NCBI GenBank assembly: GCA_027604665.1
Contig: JADGIZ010000327.1
Span: 1 to 15,939, forward strand
DNA: 15,939 nucleotides
Origin: Polyrhizophydium stewartii
Lineage: Eukaryota > Chytridiomycota > Chytridiomycetes > Rhizophydiales
Direction: 5' to 3'
Part shown: positions 7,302-15,939 of the stretch, in pieces
Layout of the letters: every line of letters begins with the position of its first letter
Position numbering within the stretch: the stretch's first letter is position 1
The notes under the pieces: generated by a model
Databases searched by the model: none
Seen by the model: only the letters and a program-made list of their open reading frames with translations
What the model was told of the DNA's origin: nothing
Position numbers and translations under genes: made by a program

Positions 7302-10300
7302 ATGTCTGCAGCGCACGATACCGCGCTGCATGGCGAGGCGCGCGCAGCCAACTTCCTGGGAGCGATGTTTGCGGCGCTCAGCAAGGAGATCGAGACGCTG
7401 TGGGACCACCATGCGCGCAAGATGGAGTCCAGCCTTGCCCGGCAGTCGCCTGCCATCGAGCATGCCGACATGCATCGCGAGACACGCCTGCTCGCGTCGG
7501 TGCCTGAGCTCATTGAAAGCATGCGCTTGCGCGCCGCGGCTATCAAAGAGTCCCACGATGCTGCATCGCAAGAGGCTCCCATCGAAGCGCTGCAGCGCGA
7601 CGTCCGCGATGCCAGCGAGCAGCCGCGCTCGCATGCGCGGCAAGAGCATGCTCACAACCACAGCGTCTCGCATGCATGCGACAAGCGCTCGCCCCCGCAC
7701 CAAAAGCAAGAGCTCCTTGCCGACCCCATCTTCCAGATATCAGAAATCGATCTTTGTGCGCTCATCGGCAGAGCCTCAGGAAATGACATCGTTCCGAGTC
7801 CTAAAAAGATCGCGGACATTGCCGCAGATCTGGAGCTGCGGTCCGCCGCGGCAGCAGAGTCGGCACGATTCAAGATCCGCACCAACGCAATCCTCAAAGC
7901 ATTTCTCGACAGGCTGCTGCGGCTTACGCGCACGGGCTCTGTCGAGTTTAGCGCGATTGCAGCAGGGAGCGGATCCGCGGCGTTCGGAGCCCAGGTGTTC
8001 TCGCTGCCCGAATCAGAAACGGATTTACGAGCACAAATTGAGGTGCGTTTGGTTATATCGAACGCCTTGCGTTGACGCACCAGAGTTTGAGCACTAATAT
8101 CCCATTGGCTTCTCCAGGCTGAGTCCCAAAAGTTCCAGCGTTCATGCACGCAAATAGGTACGAATTGGATTGCTCCGTCTCGTCTATCAGCCTCGCTGGC
8201 TGACATGGGATCAACAGCGTACCTCAAAGATCTGCTTGAGCATGTCATGCGCGAGTCCGAGGAGCAACGCACCGCATATCTGCATGAGGTGATTGCTCTG
8301 CGCGACCAAATCAACAAGGCAGAAAACTTTGGACGGGGCAAGTCCGGCCAAGCCGCGCAATCGGTGCCACACTTTTTGCAAAATCATCTTAATAAGGTAA
8401 GCCTCTGCTGTCTCGGCGGTACTTTGTCAGTGAGTAACGGTTTCTCGGCACGTTACTTGTAACTGAGCAGATCTCTCCACCGGAGCGCGAAGCCCTGCAT
8501 CATATCATTGCGCTTGAGCGGGAGCGCAACAGCAAGCTCTCAAGCGTCATTGCTCGATTGAAGGCGCAGTTGGCCCAAGAGCGTCTTCGCGATGACGCTG
8601 CGGTTGCTGCAACTTTTGCCATGGGTGAATCGGACGCTCTCGACGCCGATCCTCGTGCCGCGCTTGAATCGTGTCAGCGATCCAAAGCAGAGGCAATTAT
8701 GCAAGTTCAGACGCTGCGTGTGCGCAAATACGATTCGTTTCACGCAATTATTTGCGCTGGCCACTGACCATTCTCGCTTACTTTAGATTGAAATGAGCGC
8801 GCGAGACGCCCGGTACGCCAAGCAGATTGAGGAGCTGAAAGCCGAGATCACTCGCCTGCGCGATTCTGCCAATCCAAAGGAAGGAAATTTCGCCGCGAGA
8901 GTTGCTTTGCGAAGACCAAGCGAGCCTGGGTCTGCAGGTAAGGGTTTCAGCGATGTTGAATGCGCAGCTTCATACTGCTTTTGTCTTCTAAATGCCTTGT
9001 GCACTAGGTGGATCGAGCTTACAGCCTGGGCAAGCACAAGCGGAACATGCCGCGCCGCGCTCAAGGCTTGCTACTCTTGACTCTGCACCGCCCGCTGCGC
9101 AGGTAAACGCACGCCAGATCGATACTGCCAACTCAACTCCGATCATTGGTCGTCGCAAATCCATTGCACCTGGAAAGCCAAAGCCTGCCCAGCCTCAGAG
9201 GCATGCGTCACCAAATGATACAGTCTCGTCGTTTCCGGCGCGCGCTTCCCCACCGCTGGCCGGCGGCAATGACCGATCTCGCAGCGACGCCACGGTGCAG
9301 CCAGGGATGGAATCAGCTCCGAAGCGCAGACCGTCTATGGTCAGGATCGCGCCTCCATCCCATCTAAAAGTGGCTCTACCCGATTTCCCGCATCTGTCTT
9401 CACCAAACGGCCCACCTCCGACGCCTGCTGTCTTGCTCACGACGGAAAGCGTCGCTTTTGACCTTGGCGTTCTGGATCGCAGTTCAGAACAACCGAACAC
9501 GGATGTTCTCAAACGAGATTTTCGGGTGCCCCAAGCAGCAGCCTTGGTCGCAGCATCACCTGGTTCGAGTTCGACTGGCCCAAGCCAAAATCGTACTGCA
9601 TGCAAATCAAACTCACAGCTCTTTGGCGATCCGCTCGGCATGCCAGATAATATGGAGCTGCAGCTCTCGGATACCGGGCAGCCAGGGCAGCTACTTGACG
9701 AGGAGCATCAGGTATTCGACTCGAGGCAGATAGTCGTGATTGACATTGCCGAAGAAGCCGAGCAAGATTCCAACACTCAAAAGGAGCTTTCGTCCTACTC
9801 GCTCGCAAACGCAACTCCCACTGTCTGCAGCGTGCATGCTCCCCTTGAGGGCGGTGAGCTCAAACATCAGGGGACCCATTGCCGCCAAATCATGAATAAG
9901 AGCGCAAGTTTGCCTTGCTTGATGCCAAGCTATCGTCTCTCGCAGCGTCGAGCTGCATCGACGGAAACCCTTGCGCGGCGAAAACGATCTTGCTCGCTGG
10001 GCTGGACGGACAAGATCGCTCGAGACGAGGGTTTGGACGTTTTCCTTGCGCGTTATCTGCGCCAGCGCACGATCATTGCGACACGTGCGTTGGAAAACTG
10101 GATCAATATTGCTTCAAAGCTCATGCGCTCTCGCGAGAGGCAACTCAGGAGCGCTCAGAAGCAAGGGTCGCGAAAGTTTACAAGGATGCCCGAGGCAACT
10201 CCAGATACGTCGGAAAGCGCGGCGCAGAACGCTGCGCCACCGATTTCGGCGCCGACTGTCCGTGATGCAAAGGTGAATGCAGGACATCTCATGCATCGAG

Positions 10301-10614
10301 AAACGAGCAACGGAGTTATTCCATCTTCTGCCGCGGTCGCTGCGGCCACAGCGCATCTCGATGTATTTGAGCGCGTCCGTCTGCGCTCCCTCCAGAGCGC
10401 GGAGCGGCGATCCCGCGCAGCCAAGGAACTCGAGAAGCGCCAGCGCGACAAGCTTTTGCACACCATGGAAGTGAGCGGCCTCTGCACGGGTGTCTCGACA
10501 GGCGCAGGCGGAGAATCCGCTGGCGCAGCACCGCCTGCGTCCGCCCCGGCGCTCCGCGGACGCATGTTTCTGTCTCCGCGCCGTGCTCAGCGATATCCTC
10601 GTCGCGGTGGATGA
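7302..10614 (+). CDS. unrecognised coiled-coil protein, about 1008 aa
   Basis: Five exons, 7302-8042, 8118-8396, 8471-8719, 8787-8937 and 9008-10614, keep one frame throughout. Junctions use GTGCGT, GTAAGC, GTGCGC and GTAAGG donors with clean CAG/TAG acceptors. The first half is rich in Glu, Arg, Ala and Leu heptads, strongest around residues 275-400 and 424-455 (KQIEELKAEITRLRD). Residues about 475-800 are Ser/Pro/Thr-rich and probably disordered. A denser block follows at about 800-853 (SLGWTDKIARDEG, FLARYLRQRTIIATRALE). A last basic helix at about 920-960 ends KELEKRQRDKLLHTME. No catalytic motif, membrane segment or known domain was recognised. A GTGAGC at 10471 could start a further 120-nt in-frame intron ending at 10590; the stop would not change. 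A cytoskeletal or centrosome/basal-body role would fit the composition but is only a guess. Confidence 0.75.
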
Positions 10615-10715
10615 ACGTGGCCGTCGCAAACAGTCTCGTGACGCCTGACGAGTCAATAACAGCCCGTGGAGCTTTAATCGATATGTATGAAGCACGCACA
10701 GCCTCTCAGATCCAA
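10615..10715. terminator. convergent 3'-end region with polyadenylation-like elements on both strands
   Basis: The coiled-coil gene (plus) and the PPR-like gene (minus) converge with 101 bp between their stops. The plus strand carries CAATAA at 10654-10659. The minus strand carries ATTAAA (TTTAAT on plus, 10673-10678), about 40 nt past the PPR stop. This short AT-richer patch stands out in GC-rich surroundings and could hold overlapping 3' ends. Confidence 0.4.
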
Positions 10716-13028
10716 TCAGCAGGCAGATGCACTCTGCCGCCTGCCCGTGTCGGGATCGCAAACAGTCGTGCAGGGTCGAGCAGAACGAGGCAGAGGGCGA
10801 GCTGGCGAGGCGTCCGTTCGCGCGCATAGCTGTGCAAACTTGAGCTGCAAAATGGTCGGCCAAGTATGGTTGAACTGGCCGCCGGCTTCCCAGATGCGCC
10901 TCGCGAGAACAAGATTGCCGTCGCTGATGGCGTTGTTCAGCGCAATATTGAGAGCTGCCGGCGAAAAGAGGTGGTACAGATTGCACAACTGCTCGCAGAG
11001 CTTATGGTGCTTCTTCCGCATCCGCGCCGTCCAGTAAAGCTTGATCAGCTCGGTCAAAAAGTGGTCGTCCGGACGGACGTCGAGTCTCTGCATTGACTCG
11101 AGAAGAGACGGCAGCCTGGAAAACGAGCGCACTGTGCGGAACAGGATGAGCATGCTGGTGAATGTGCGAACGTCTGGCGTGATGCCCATGTCGAGCGACC
11201 ACAGAAAGACGCTTGTTGCGCCGGCTTCGTCCTGCTGTTCGCCAAGAGTCCGGATCAGGGCCAAGCACGTCGGCTGTAGATGTTGGGGTCGGAGCCGTTG
11301 GGCAACAGCTGCGAGTTCGTCAAAGGCTGCCGTCGGGCCAGCGGTGGAGTTGATCGCCATGACAACGGACTTGACCGCCTGCGACTTGTCAAAGTCGCGG
11401 ACAGAAGCGCCGACGACTTCAGAGAGCAAACGCCTCAGCATCGTCGTGTCGCACTCGCGCGCGAGGTACGTGGCGTGGTTGGTGACCGAGCGCCTAAAGG
11501 TTGCCGAGTCGACGCTCGTTGATATGGTCGAGATGTGGCGAACAAAAGTGTGCGACGCACACTCGAACAGCTGCTGGCCGGCGAGCGCGTTGATCAAGTT
11601 CAATATGGTGTGCGCACGATGCGGCGAGCTTGGGGCATCTTGGACGAGCTGGATCAGAGAGTCTGCGAGAATCTCCTTCTGCGGACCGCGAATGACTTCT
11701 GCCAGCTGCTCCTCGAAAAGACTTGTCTGGATCGAGCACAATCGATCGATGACGGACTTGGCTGCACCCGAGTCGCCCGCGCACAGGGCATACTTTAGCG
11801 CGACAACAAACAGATCCGTCCAGCGCGGGCCGCGGTAAGAGGCGTAAATGCGGTCAATAATCGTAGACCGCTCGGCTGAAGTTGAAAGCGCCATAGCGGC
11901 CTCTGCATAAGCGGCCGCCTCGTCTACCTGGGCTTGCGGCTGCAAGCAGTATGTTGTGAATGCATCCACAAGAAGCTTGGCAGGAGATCCGAGTTTTGCA
12001 GTCGAAGTGGATGCCCATGCATTGCAGCATAGCTGCAAGATGGCATGGCATGCGTGCTGCTGCGCCGCAAAAGACGAAAGCGACGCGAGATCGGTGCGCT
12101 TGCTTGGGCAATCAGCCAGGTTCAACGACTCGGCCGCGGCCTTGGCAATGCGAAGAAGCCAATCGGACATCACTTGCTGGGAGACCCTATTTTGTGCGCA
12201 TAGATCAAGAATGCTGCTTAGGAGGCGCTGTGCCTGCAGCGATCCCGACTCGCGGGCGACCTGGACGACGAGGCGCAGCGTGTGCTCCGCGGCATCAGAG
12301 ACAAGGCCTTGCGAGACGAGATCGGCTATCCTCTCCGCGCTTGCGCTTATTCGGGCGATGCAAGCCTGCGACTGGAATAGCCACTCGAGCGACTGCGCTG
12401 CACTTGCTTCAGGGTTCTGGGCCGCCTGGCTCGCTATCCCGCTGAAAAGCCTGCCCTGTGCGGCACGACGGGGTGCACTTGCACGCATCGTCGTTCGGCC
12501 GGGTCGAGATGGCCGTAAAAGCGACGGCAGCCACCGCAGAGCTGCGCGAGATTCCGGAGCGTGTGGAGACGACGGATGGGTCGAAGCTGCCGAGGCCGCA
12601 TCCGGTGCGGTGGATGCCTTGTTTGCGGCCGCGGCCGCCCTCGAGCGCAGCCATGGCTTGACTTGAAAGGCGTAGCAGGCGTCCAGAGCGAGAACGACCG
12701 TGAGGACGTGCGACGCCAGCAGCGTCACGCGGAACAGGCGTTCGGCAGCGAGGACCGAGCGAGGAAGGGTGAGGGACGCCCTCTGGTGTGCGAGCGCACA
12801 CGCCGGTCGCGGCGGCTGGTGCGATGGGCGTCCATGTGCGCACGGCGCCGACCGGCTTGCCCTGATCTTGCCCGGCAGCACGGCCGCGGCGGTCGCCAGC
12901 GACCGCCAAGCCGAGCGGGCGTCGCGCGAACCGGGCTGCGGCTCACCGGCGGCCTGCCGCTCCCAGGCGTCTCGGCGCGCACGCGCGCTCGCGATGGACG
13001 CGGCCGCCGCGGCGAGGTCATCCCGCAT
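10716..13028 (-). CDS. PPR-like helical-repeat protein, probably mitochondrial
   Basis: One uninterrupted minus-strand frame ends at 10716. From the ATG at 13028 it encodes 770 aa; from the ATG at 12488, 590 aa. The C-terminal two-thirds is made of amphipathic helical pairs. The clearest unit is PPR-like: a segment of about 35 residues starting TFTSMLILFR and ending LDVRPDD, preceded by GITPDV. A related helical pair follows at LTELIKLYW. PPR proteins bind organellar RNA and act in its processing or translation; that role is inferred. The start is uncertain. The 12488 ATG begins MRASAPRRAAQGRLFSG, which looks like a mitochondrial presequence. The 180 codons upstream are Arg/Ala/Ser/Pro-rich apart from one hydrophobic run (VTLLASHVLTVVLALDACY). 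If 12488 is used, 12489-13094 holds no other gene that I can see. Confidence 0.75.
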   Translation of the reverse strand: MRDDLAAAAASIASARARRDAWERQAAGEPQPGSRDARSAWRSLATAAAVLPGKIRASRSAPCAHGRPSHQPPRPACALAHQRASLTLPRSVLAAERLFRVTLLASHVLTVVLALDACYAFQVKPWLRSRAAAAANKASTAPDAASAASTHPSSPHAPESRAALRWLPSLLRPSRPGRTTMRASAPRRAAQGRLFSGIASQAAQNPEASAAQSLEWLFQSQACIARISASAERIADLVSQGLVSDAAEHTLRLVVQVARESGSLQAQRLLSSILDLCAQNRVSQQVMSDWLLRIAKAAAESLNLADCPSKRTDLASLSSFAAQQHACHAILQLCCNAWASTSTAKLGSPAKLLVDAFTTYCLQPQAQVDEAAAYAEAAMALSTSAERSTIIDRIYASYRGPRWTDLFVVALKYALCAGDSGAAKSVIDRLCSIQTSLFEEQLAEVIRGPQKEILADSLIQLVQDAPSSPHRAHTILNLINALAGQQLFECASHTFVRHISTISTSVDSATFRRSVTNHATYLARECDTTMLRRLLSEVVGASVRDFDKSQAVKSVVMAINSTAGPTAAFDELAAVAQRLRPQHLQPTCLALIRTLGEQQDEAGATSVFLWSLDMGITPDVRTFTSMLILFRTVRSFSRLPSLLESMQRLDVRPDDHFLTELIKLYWTARMRKKHHKLCEQLCNLYHLFSPAALNIALNNAISDGNLVLARRIWEAGGQFNHTWPTILQLKFAQLCARTDASPARPLPRSARPCTTVCDPDTGRRQSASAC

Positions 13029-13094
13029 GCGTGTGTCTGTGTGTGCCCGAAACTGTGAACACGGCCGCCTTGTCGACTTTTCTTCGGCCCCAAC
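13029..13094. promoter_or_regulatory. bidirectional promoter/5' UTR between PPR-like gene and NSUN5 gene
   Basis: Head-to-head coding regions leave 66 bp if the PPR-like gene starts at 13028. A GT-rich run at 13030-13045 is followed by GCCCGAAAC at 13045-13053, again the GCCCGRA-type motif, and then a T-rich CTTTTCTTC at 13076-13084. No TATA box is visible. Confidence 0.4.
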
Positions 13095-14976
13095 ATGCAT
13101 TTTTACCAAAAGGCCGGCCGCATCCTCGACAAGCTCTCGCAACGGCAGGGCACCATCAAGGGCCTTGTGATGAAGGAGGATGCAAAAGACAAGAAGCTGC
13201 TCTATGCGCTGATATGCGAGACGCTCAAGTGTGCGCTGGACCTCGCCGGCGCGAAGGGCTGCGGCACACGGGTGTTAACTGATGCGACACGCACTCAGAC
13301 CGCGAGGTCATTGACACCATCATCGACGCCGCCGACGTCAACCGGGCCGAGAAGAAGGTGCGGCCCACCTTGCGGCGGTTGGCCCACTGCTGCGCCGCAC
13401 CCGTGCTGCACCACTCGCACCTGCGAGTCGTCGAGTTGGACACCACGGGCTGTTCTTCCTCACACACATCCGTTTGTGTGTGGTGGGTTGCGAAGGCTGG
13501 CCAACCGCTTCGCCCGGCTGACGATGTCTGGCTCTCCAGAAACTGCCGCGGACGCTGCTCCAGGTGCTCGTGTACGACCTGCTCTTTGGAAAGGGCCTGC
13601 GCAATGCTGGGCCTTACAAGGAAGTCATGCTGCGGCACCGCAGTCGCCTCAACGCCGAGCTTGCAAAGATCAAGGTCCGCCGCCAGTGTAAGAACAACGA
13701 GGACCTGATTCCTTCGCACATCCGCAATGCGATTGTCTTGCCTCGGTACGTGCGGGTCAACACGATCAAGACAACCGTCGAAAAGGTTATGCGGCACTTT
13801 GCGGACAAGGGCTACTCCTTGGGGCTTCCCGAGGAGCTGGCTGCGAGCGAGATTCCGTATGTTGAGGAAGCGCTCTGTGCCATTGGAGAGCTCAGCTGAC
13901 GCCAGGCGCAGGCCAATGCGGATCTTCCGCGACGAGCATCTCCCAGAAATGCTTGTGATGCCGCCAAACACAGATCTGCACGACGATCCGCTGCTTGTCG
14001 AAGGGCACATTGTTCTGCAGGACAAGGCATCATGCTTCCCGGCGTTCCTGCTGAGACCGCCTAAGGGAGCAACCGTGATCGACGCCTGCGCAGCGCCGGG
14101 AAACAAGACCTCACACCTCTCCGCAATCATGAGCAACACGGGAACCATTTTTGCATTCGACAAGGATCGTGCGCGGTTGGACACGCTTATCAGGCTGACC
14201 ACGCGATCCGGATGCACAAACATTAGTCCGATTCATGGCAGCTTTCTTGACACCGACCCGAATGATCCCAAATTCGCCAAGGTGCTGCCGCTGCTGAGAC
14301 GGTGCGATAGTCAAAGCTCTCGGCGCGCACCGTTGCTGACGCTTGCGTTTCTGCGCTGACTGCCAGGTCGAATATATGCTGCTGGACCCCTCGTGCTCGG
14401 GCTCGGGCATCGTTGGCCGCATGGATCATCTGTTGAAAGGTGCGGATCGTCTGGCTCGTTGATGTGCATGCAAGAGGCACCGTGCTTAACTAATGCCCCT
14501 TGCTGCACTATCTCGGCAACAGATACCTCGGAAAATGATGTGGACGGTGAAACAGACGAGCGCGTTCGCGCGCTGGCCGACTTTCAAAAGCAAGTGATCC
14601 TGCATGCGTTCAAGTTTCCGGCTGTCAAGCGAGTTGTGTATTCGACGTGCTCGATCCATCGCACCGAGAACGAGGACGTTGTTCAGCATGTGCTGGCCGA
14701 GAGTCCGAAATTCGGACTCGTCGCTAATGCCTTCCCAAAATGGACACGGCGCGGGCTTGAGGGCACGTTTGACCAAGGTCTGCATCGCAATGTGCGCTGG
14801 TGTGCCAAGGAATGACGCTGACGCGCGCCTCTGTTCGGGCCTCAGCCGACCGGCTTGTCCGGACACTGCCCGAGGAGGACCGCACGATCGGCTTCTTTGT
14901 GGCGCTCTTTGAGCGCCAGGGAGGGCACCAGAGCGCCGCCGCTCGCCGCCGAAGCAAGAAGGCAAAGGCGAAATAA
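13095..14976 (+). CDS. RCM1: NSUN5/Rcm1-family 25S/28S rRNA (cytosine-C5) methyltransferase
   Basis: Seven exons, 13095-13230, 13299-13357, 13540-13856, 13912-14281, 14367-14439, 14523-14777 and 14846-14976, encode 446 aa, close to the NSUN5 length. The N-terminus ([30 protein letters not shown]) and RAEKK are family hallmarks. The SAM-binding loop [13 protein letters not shown] starts near residue 228. Motif [10 protein letters not shown] has Cys304, motif VI YSTCSIH has Cys361, and the end has [10 protein letters not shown]. Both cysteines of the RNA m5C methyltransferase mechanism are present, so the enzyme appears intact. Yeast Rcm1 and human NSUN5 methylate one conserved cytosine of the large-subunit rRNA in the nucleolus. 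Junctions were set by phase and alignment, for example LKT-less LK/Y/REVIDT, FAK/VEYMLLD and [12 protein letters not shown]. The acceptor at 13911 could instead be 13905, adding two residues. A basic Lys-rich tail (KKAKAK) may help nucleolar targeting. Confidence 0.95.
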
Positions 14977-15044
14977 ACATGTCCTGACGACGCTCCGCAA
15001 GCCCAAAGCTCACAGCGAACCCGGCCAACCCAGCCCGGAAGATC
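14977..15044 (+). promoter_or_regulatory. 68-bp spacer, NSUN5 stop to methylmalonyl-CoA mutase start
   Basis: This tandem gap must hold the NSUN5 3' end and at least part of the mutase promoter. It ends with CAGCCCGGAAGATC directly before the ATG, a fourth copy of the GCCCGRA-type motif at 15033-15040. No polyadenylation hexamer is visible in the gap. Confidence 0.35.
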
Positions 15045-15939
15045 ATGGCCCTCCGCGTCGCCGCCGCTGCCGCCGCCGCCGCACGCGCCGCGCGGCCACG
15101 GCCCCGCGCGCTGGTGTGTGCGCCGCATGCCTTCAGCGCCTAACACGCGCCGCCGGTGCTGGCTGCTGCCGCGGCCGCGGCCGCGGCCGCTGCCGCTGCG
15201 AGCGGCTGCACGGGCGTGTCCTTTGGGCACGTGCATCCGCCACCACCACGGCTAACGCCGCCCCCTGCTCGCGATGCGCATGCCGTGCCGCCCACCCCTC
15301 GCAGCGCATGATGTCGACGTCGACGCCGCTCGATCCCGACTGGGCCAAGATGGTCGCCAAGGAGCTCAAGGGAAAGGACCCCGAGACACTCGTTTGGCAC
15401 ACGGCCGAGGGCATCGCCGTCAAACCCGTCTACACCAAGGCGGACGTGCCAGAGTCCCTCAACGAAATCCCGGGCCGGTTCCCGTTCACACGGGGTGCGT
15501 TTGGAACGCAAGCGTATCCAGGCGGGATGTGTCCCGCTGCCTCTCCCTCCCCGGCACGTCACAGTGGCAGCCGTCGCCTCCGTAGCCCCGCGCAGCGCAG
15601 CGGCGTCGAAGAGGTGCACAGCGACTCGTGATGCAAGGACAACTCACGCCTGCGTTTTTGCTCGCCTTCCGCCCGACTCTGCCCGCCTCGGCCTCGCCTT
15701 GGGCACCGGGCGTCGCCCTCTGCTTGCTGAACGGCATGCTTCTGCAACCATCCGTGGACGCACGCCGCGGCACAAAGGTCCATATGCGTCCATGTACACA
15801 AACAGGCCTTGGACAATTCGCCAGGTGCGCTGAAGGTCCTTTCCGCTGTCTGTTGCCCCGCTCGGCCATCGGTTGCTCCGCTCCGAAACTGTTATGCTCC
15901 GCTGACAGCCTGGTGTGTGTGTGTGTGTGTGTGTGTGTG
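15045..15939 (+). CDS. MMUT: methylmalonyl-CoA mutase, mitochondrial, N-terminal part (runs off window)
   Basis: Three exons lie in the window, 15045-15113, 15305-15494 and 15778-15824, giving the first 102 residues of an enzyme normally about 750 aa. Exon 1 encodes an Ala/Arg-rich presequence (MALRVAAAA, ARPRPRAL) with no acidic residue, typical of mitochondrial import. Exon 2 joins in frame at RMMSTSTPLDPDW and continues with ELKGKDPETLVWHT and GIAVKPVYTK. Exons 2 and 3 join to rebuild FPFTRG/PYASMYTNRPWTIRQ, a hallmark of the substrate-binding domain start. The enzyme converts (R)-methylmalonyl-CoA to succinyl-CoA using adenosylcobalamin, in propionate, odd-chain fatty acid and branched amino acid breakdown. 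Introns are 191 and 283 nt; a third begins at 15825 (GTGCGC) and continues past the window. The cobalamin domain lies outside. Confidence 0.92.
15168..15200 (+). repeat. GC-only simple repeat in intron 1 of the mutase gene
   Basis: Alternating GCC/GCG units form tandem CCGCGG and GCGGCCGC palindromes within the first intron of the methylmalonyl-CoA mutase gene. They read as low-complexity sequence with strong CpG content, and no function is evident. Confidence 0.6.
15913..15939 (+). repeat. (GT)n microsatellite at the window end
   Basis: An uninterrupted GT dinucleotide tract of 13.5 units reaches the last base, so its full length is unknown. It lies within the third intron of the methylmalonyl-CoA mutase gene, 88 nt after the donor. 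Confidence 0.95.

Noticed and set aside
10471..10590. Fifth intron at the end of the orphan coiled-coil gene
   Set aside because: The donor GTGAGC is good, but the stretch is in frame without a stop and no homologue is available to decide; it is left as coding and noted in the entry.
11041..12666. Plus-strand frames of 265 and 236 codons opposite the PPR-like gene
   Set aside because: Their composition is typical of antisense shadow; the minus strand gives continuous amphipathic helices and a PPR-like motif.
13225..14223. 332-codon minus-strand frame opposite NSUN5
   Set aside because: It crosses NSUN5 exons and introns without regard to structure and has no domain; NSUN5 is unambiguous on the plus strand.
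15168..15200. GC-rich palindromic run as a structured RNA or terminator
   Set aside because: It is simple GCC/GCG repetition within an intron, with no U-tract or defined stem-loop architecture.
1..15939. tRNA genes, rRNA, transposon ends, CRISPR arrays, defence or toxin systems
   Set aside because: None was found by eye on either strand; coding content is housekeeping and eukaryotic.

Overview
The window looks like GC-rich nuclear DNA from an early-diverging, probably chytrid-like fungus. It holds seven recognisable protein-coding genes and a possible fragment of an eighth. Genes are broken by mostly short introns (24 complete introns reconstructed, most 55-87 nt, with CTRAC-type branch sites). 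A fungal lineage is suggested by an App1-type phosphatidate phosphatase and by tiny introns. An early-diverging one is suggested by the N-terminus of a B12-dependent methylmalonyl-CoA mutase, which Dikarya lack. The organism call is inference; no rRNA or other marker gene is present. No tRNA, rRNA, transposon, CRISPR array or viral gene was seen.

Layout: (1) 1-71, minus, possible N-terminal fragment of an unidentified gene. (2) 186-2534, minus, a 705-aa protein with a Pro/Gln/Tyr-rich head, a long coiled coil and a C-terminal penta-EF-hand-like domain with poor Ca2+ ligands. (3) 2596-5444, plus, a Cwf19/CWF19L2 spliceosome-associated factor, 8 exons, one intron apparently GC-AG. (4) 5478-7213, plus, an App1-like phosphatidate phosphatase, 5 exons. 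(5) 7302-10614, plus, an unrecognised coiled-coil protein of about 1008 aa, 5 exons. (6) 10716-13028, minus, a PPR-like helical-repeat protein, probably mitochondrial, with an uncertain start. (7) 13095-14976, plus, an NSUN5/Rcm1 rRNA m5C methyltransferase, 7 exons. (8) 15045 to the window end, plus, the first three exons of mitochondrial methylmalonyl-CoA mutase; the window ends in a GT microsatellite inside its third intron.

Genes are packed tightly. Gaps between neighbouring coding regions are about 33-115 bp, with two head-to-head pairs (coiled-coil/PEF with CWF19; PPR with NSUN5), one tail-to-tail pair, and tandem pairs separated by 33, 68 and 88 bp. The genes serve unrelated housekeeping roles: pre-mRNA splicing or lariat turnover, lipid metabolism, mitochondrial RNA handling, ribosome maturation and propionate metabolism. 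This is an ordinary compact fungal neighbourhood, not an operon or defence island. The most original items are the coiled-coil/degenerate PEF architecture, the orphan coiled-coil gene, the mirrored CATG start codons at the 2.5-kb divergent promoter, the GC-AG intron, the strong preference for GTGCG donors, and a GCCCGRA-type motif just upstream of several starts.
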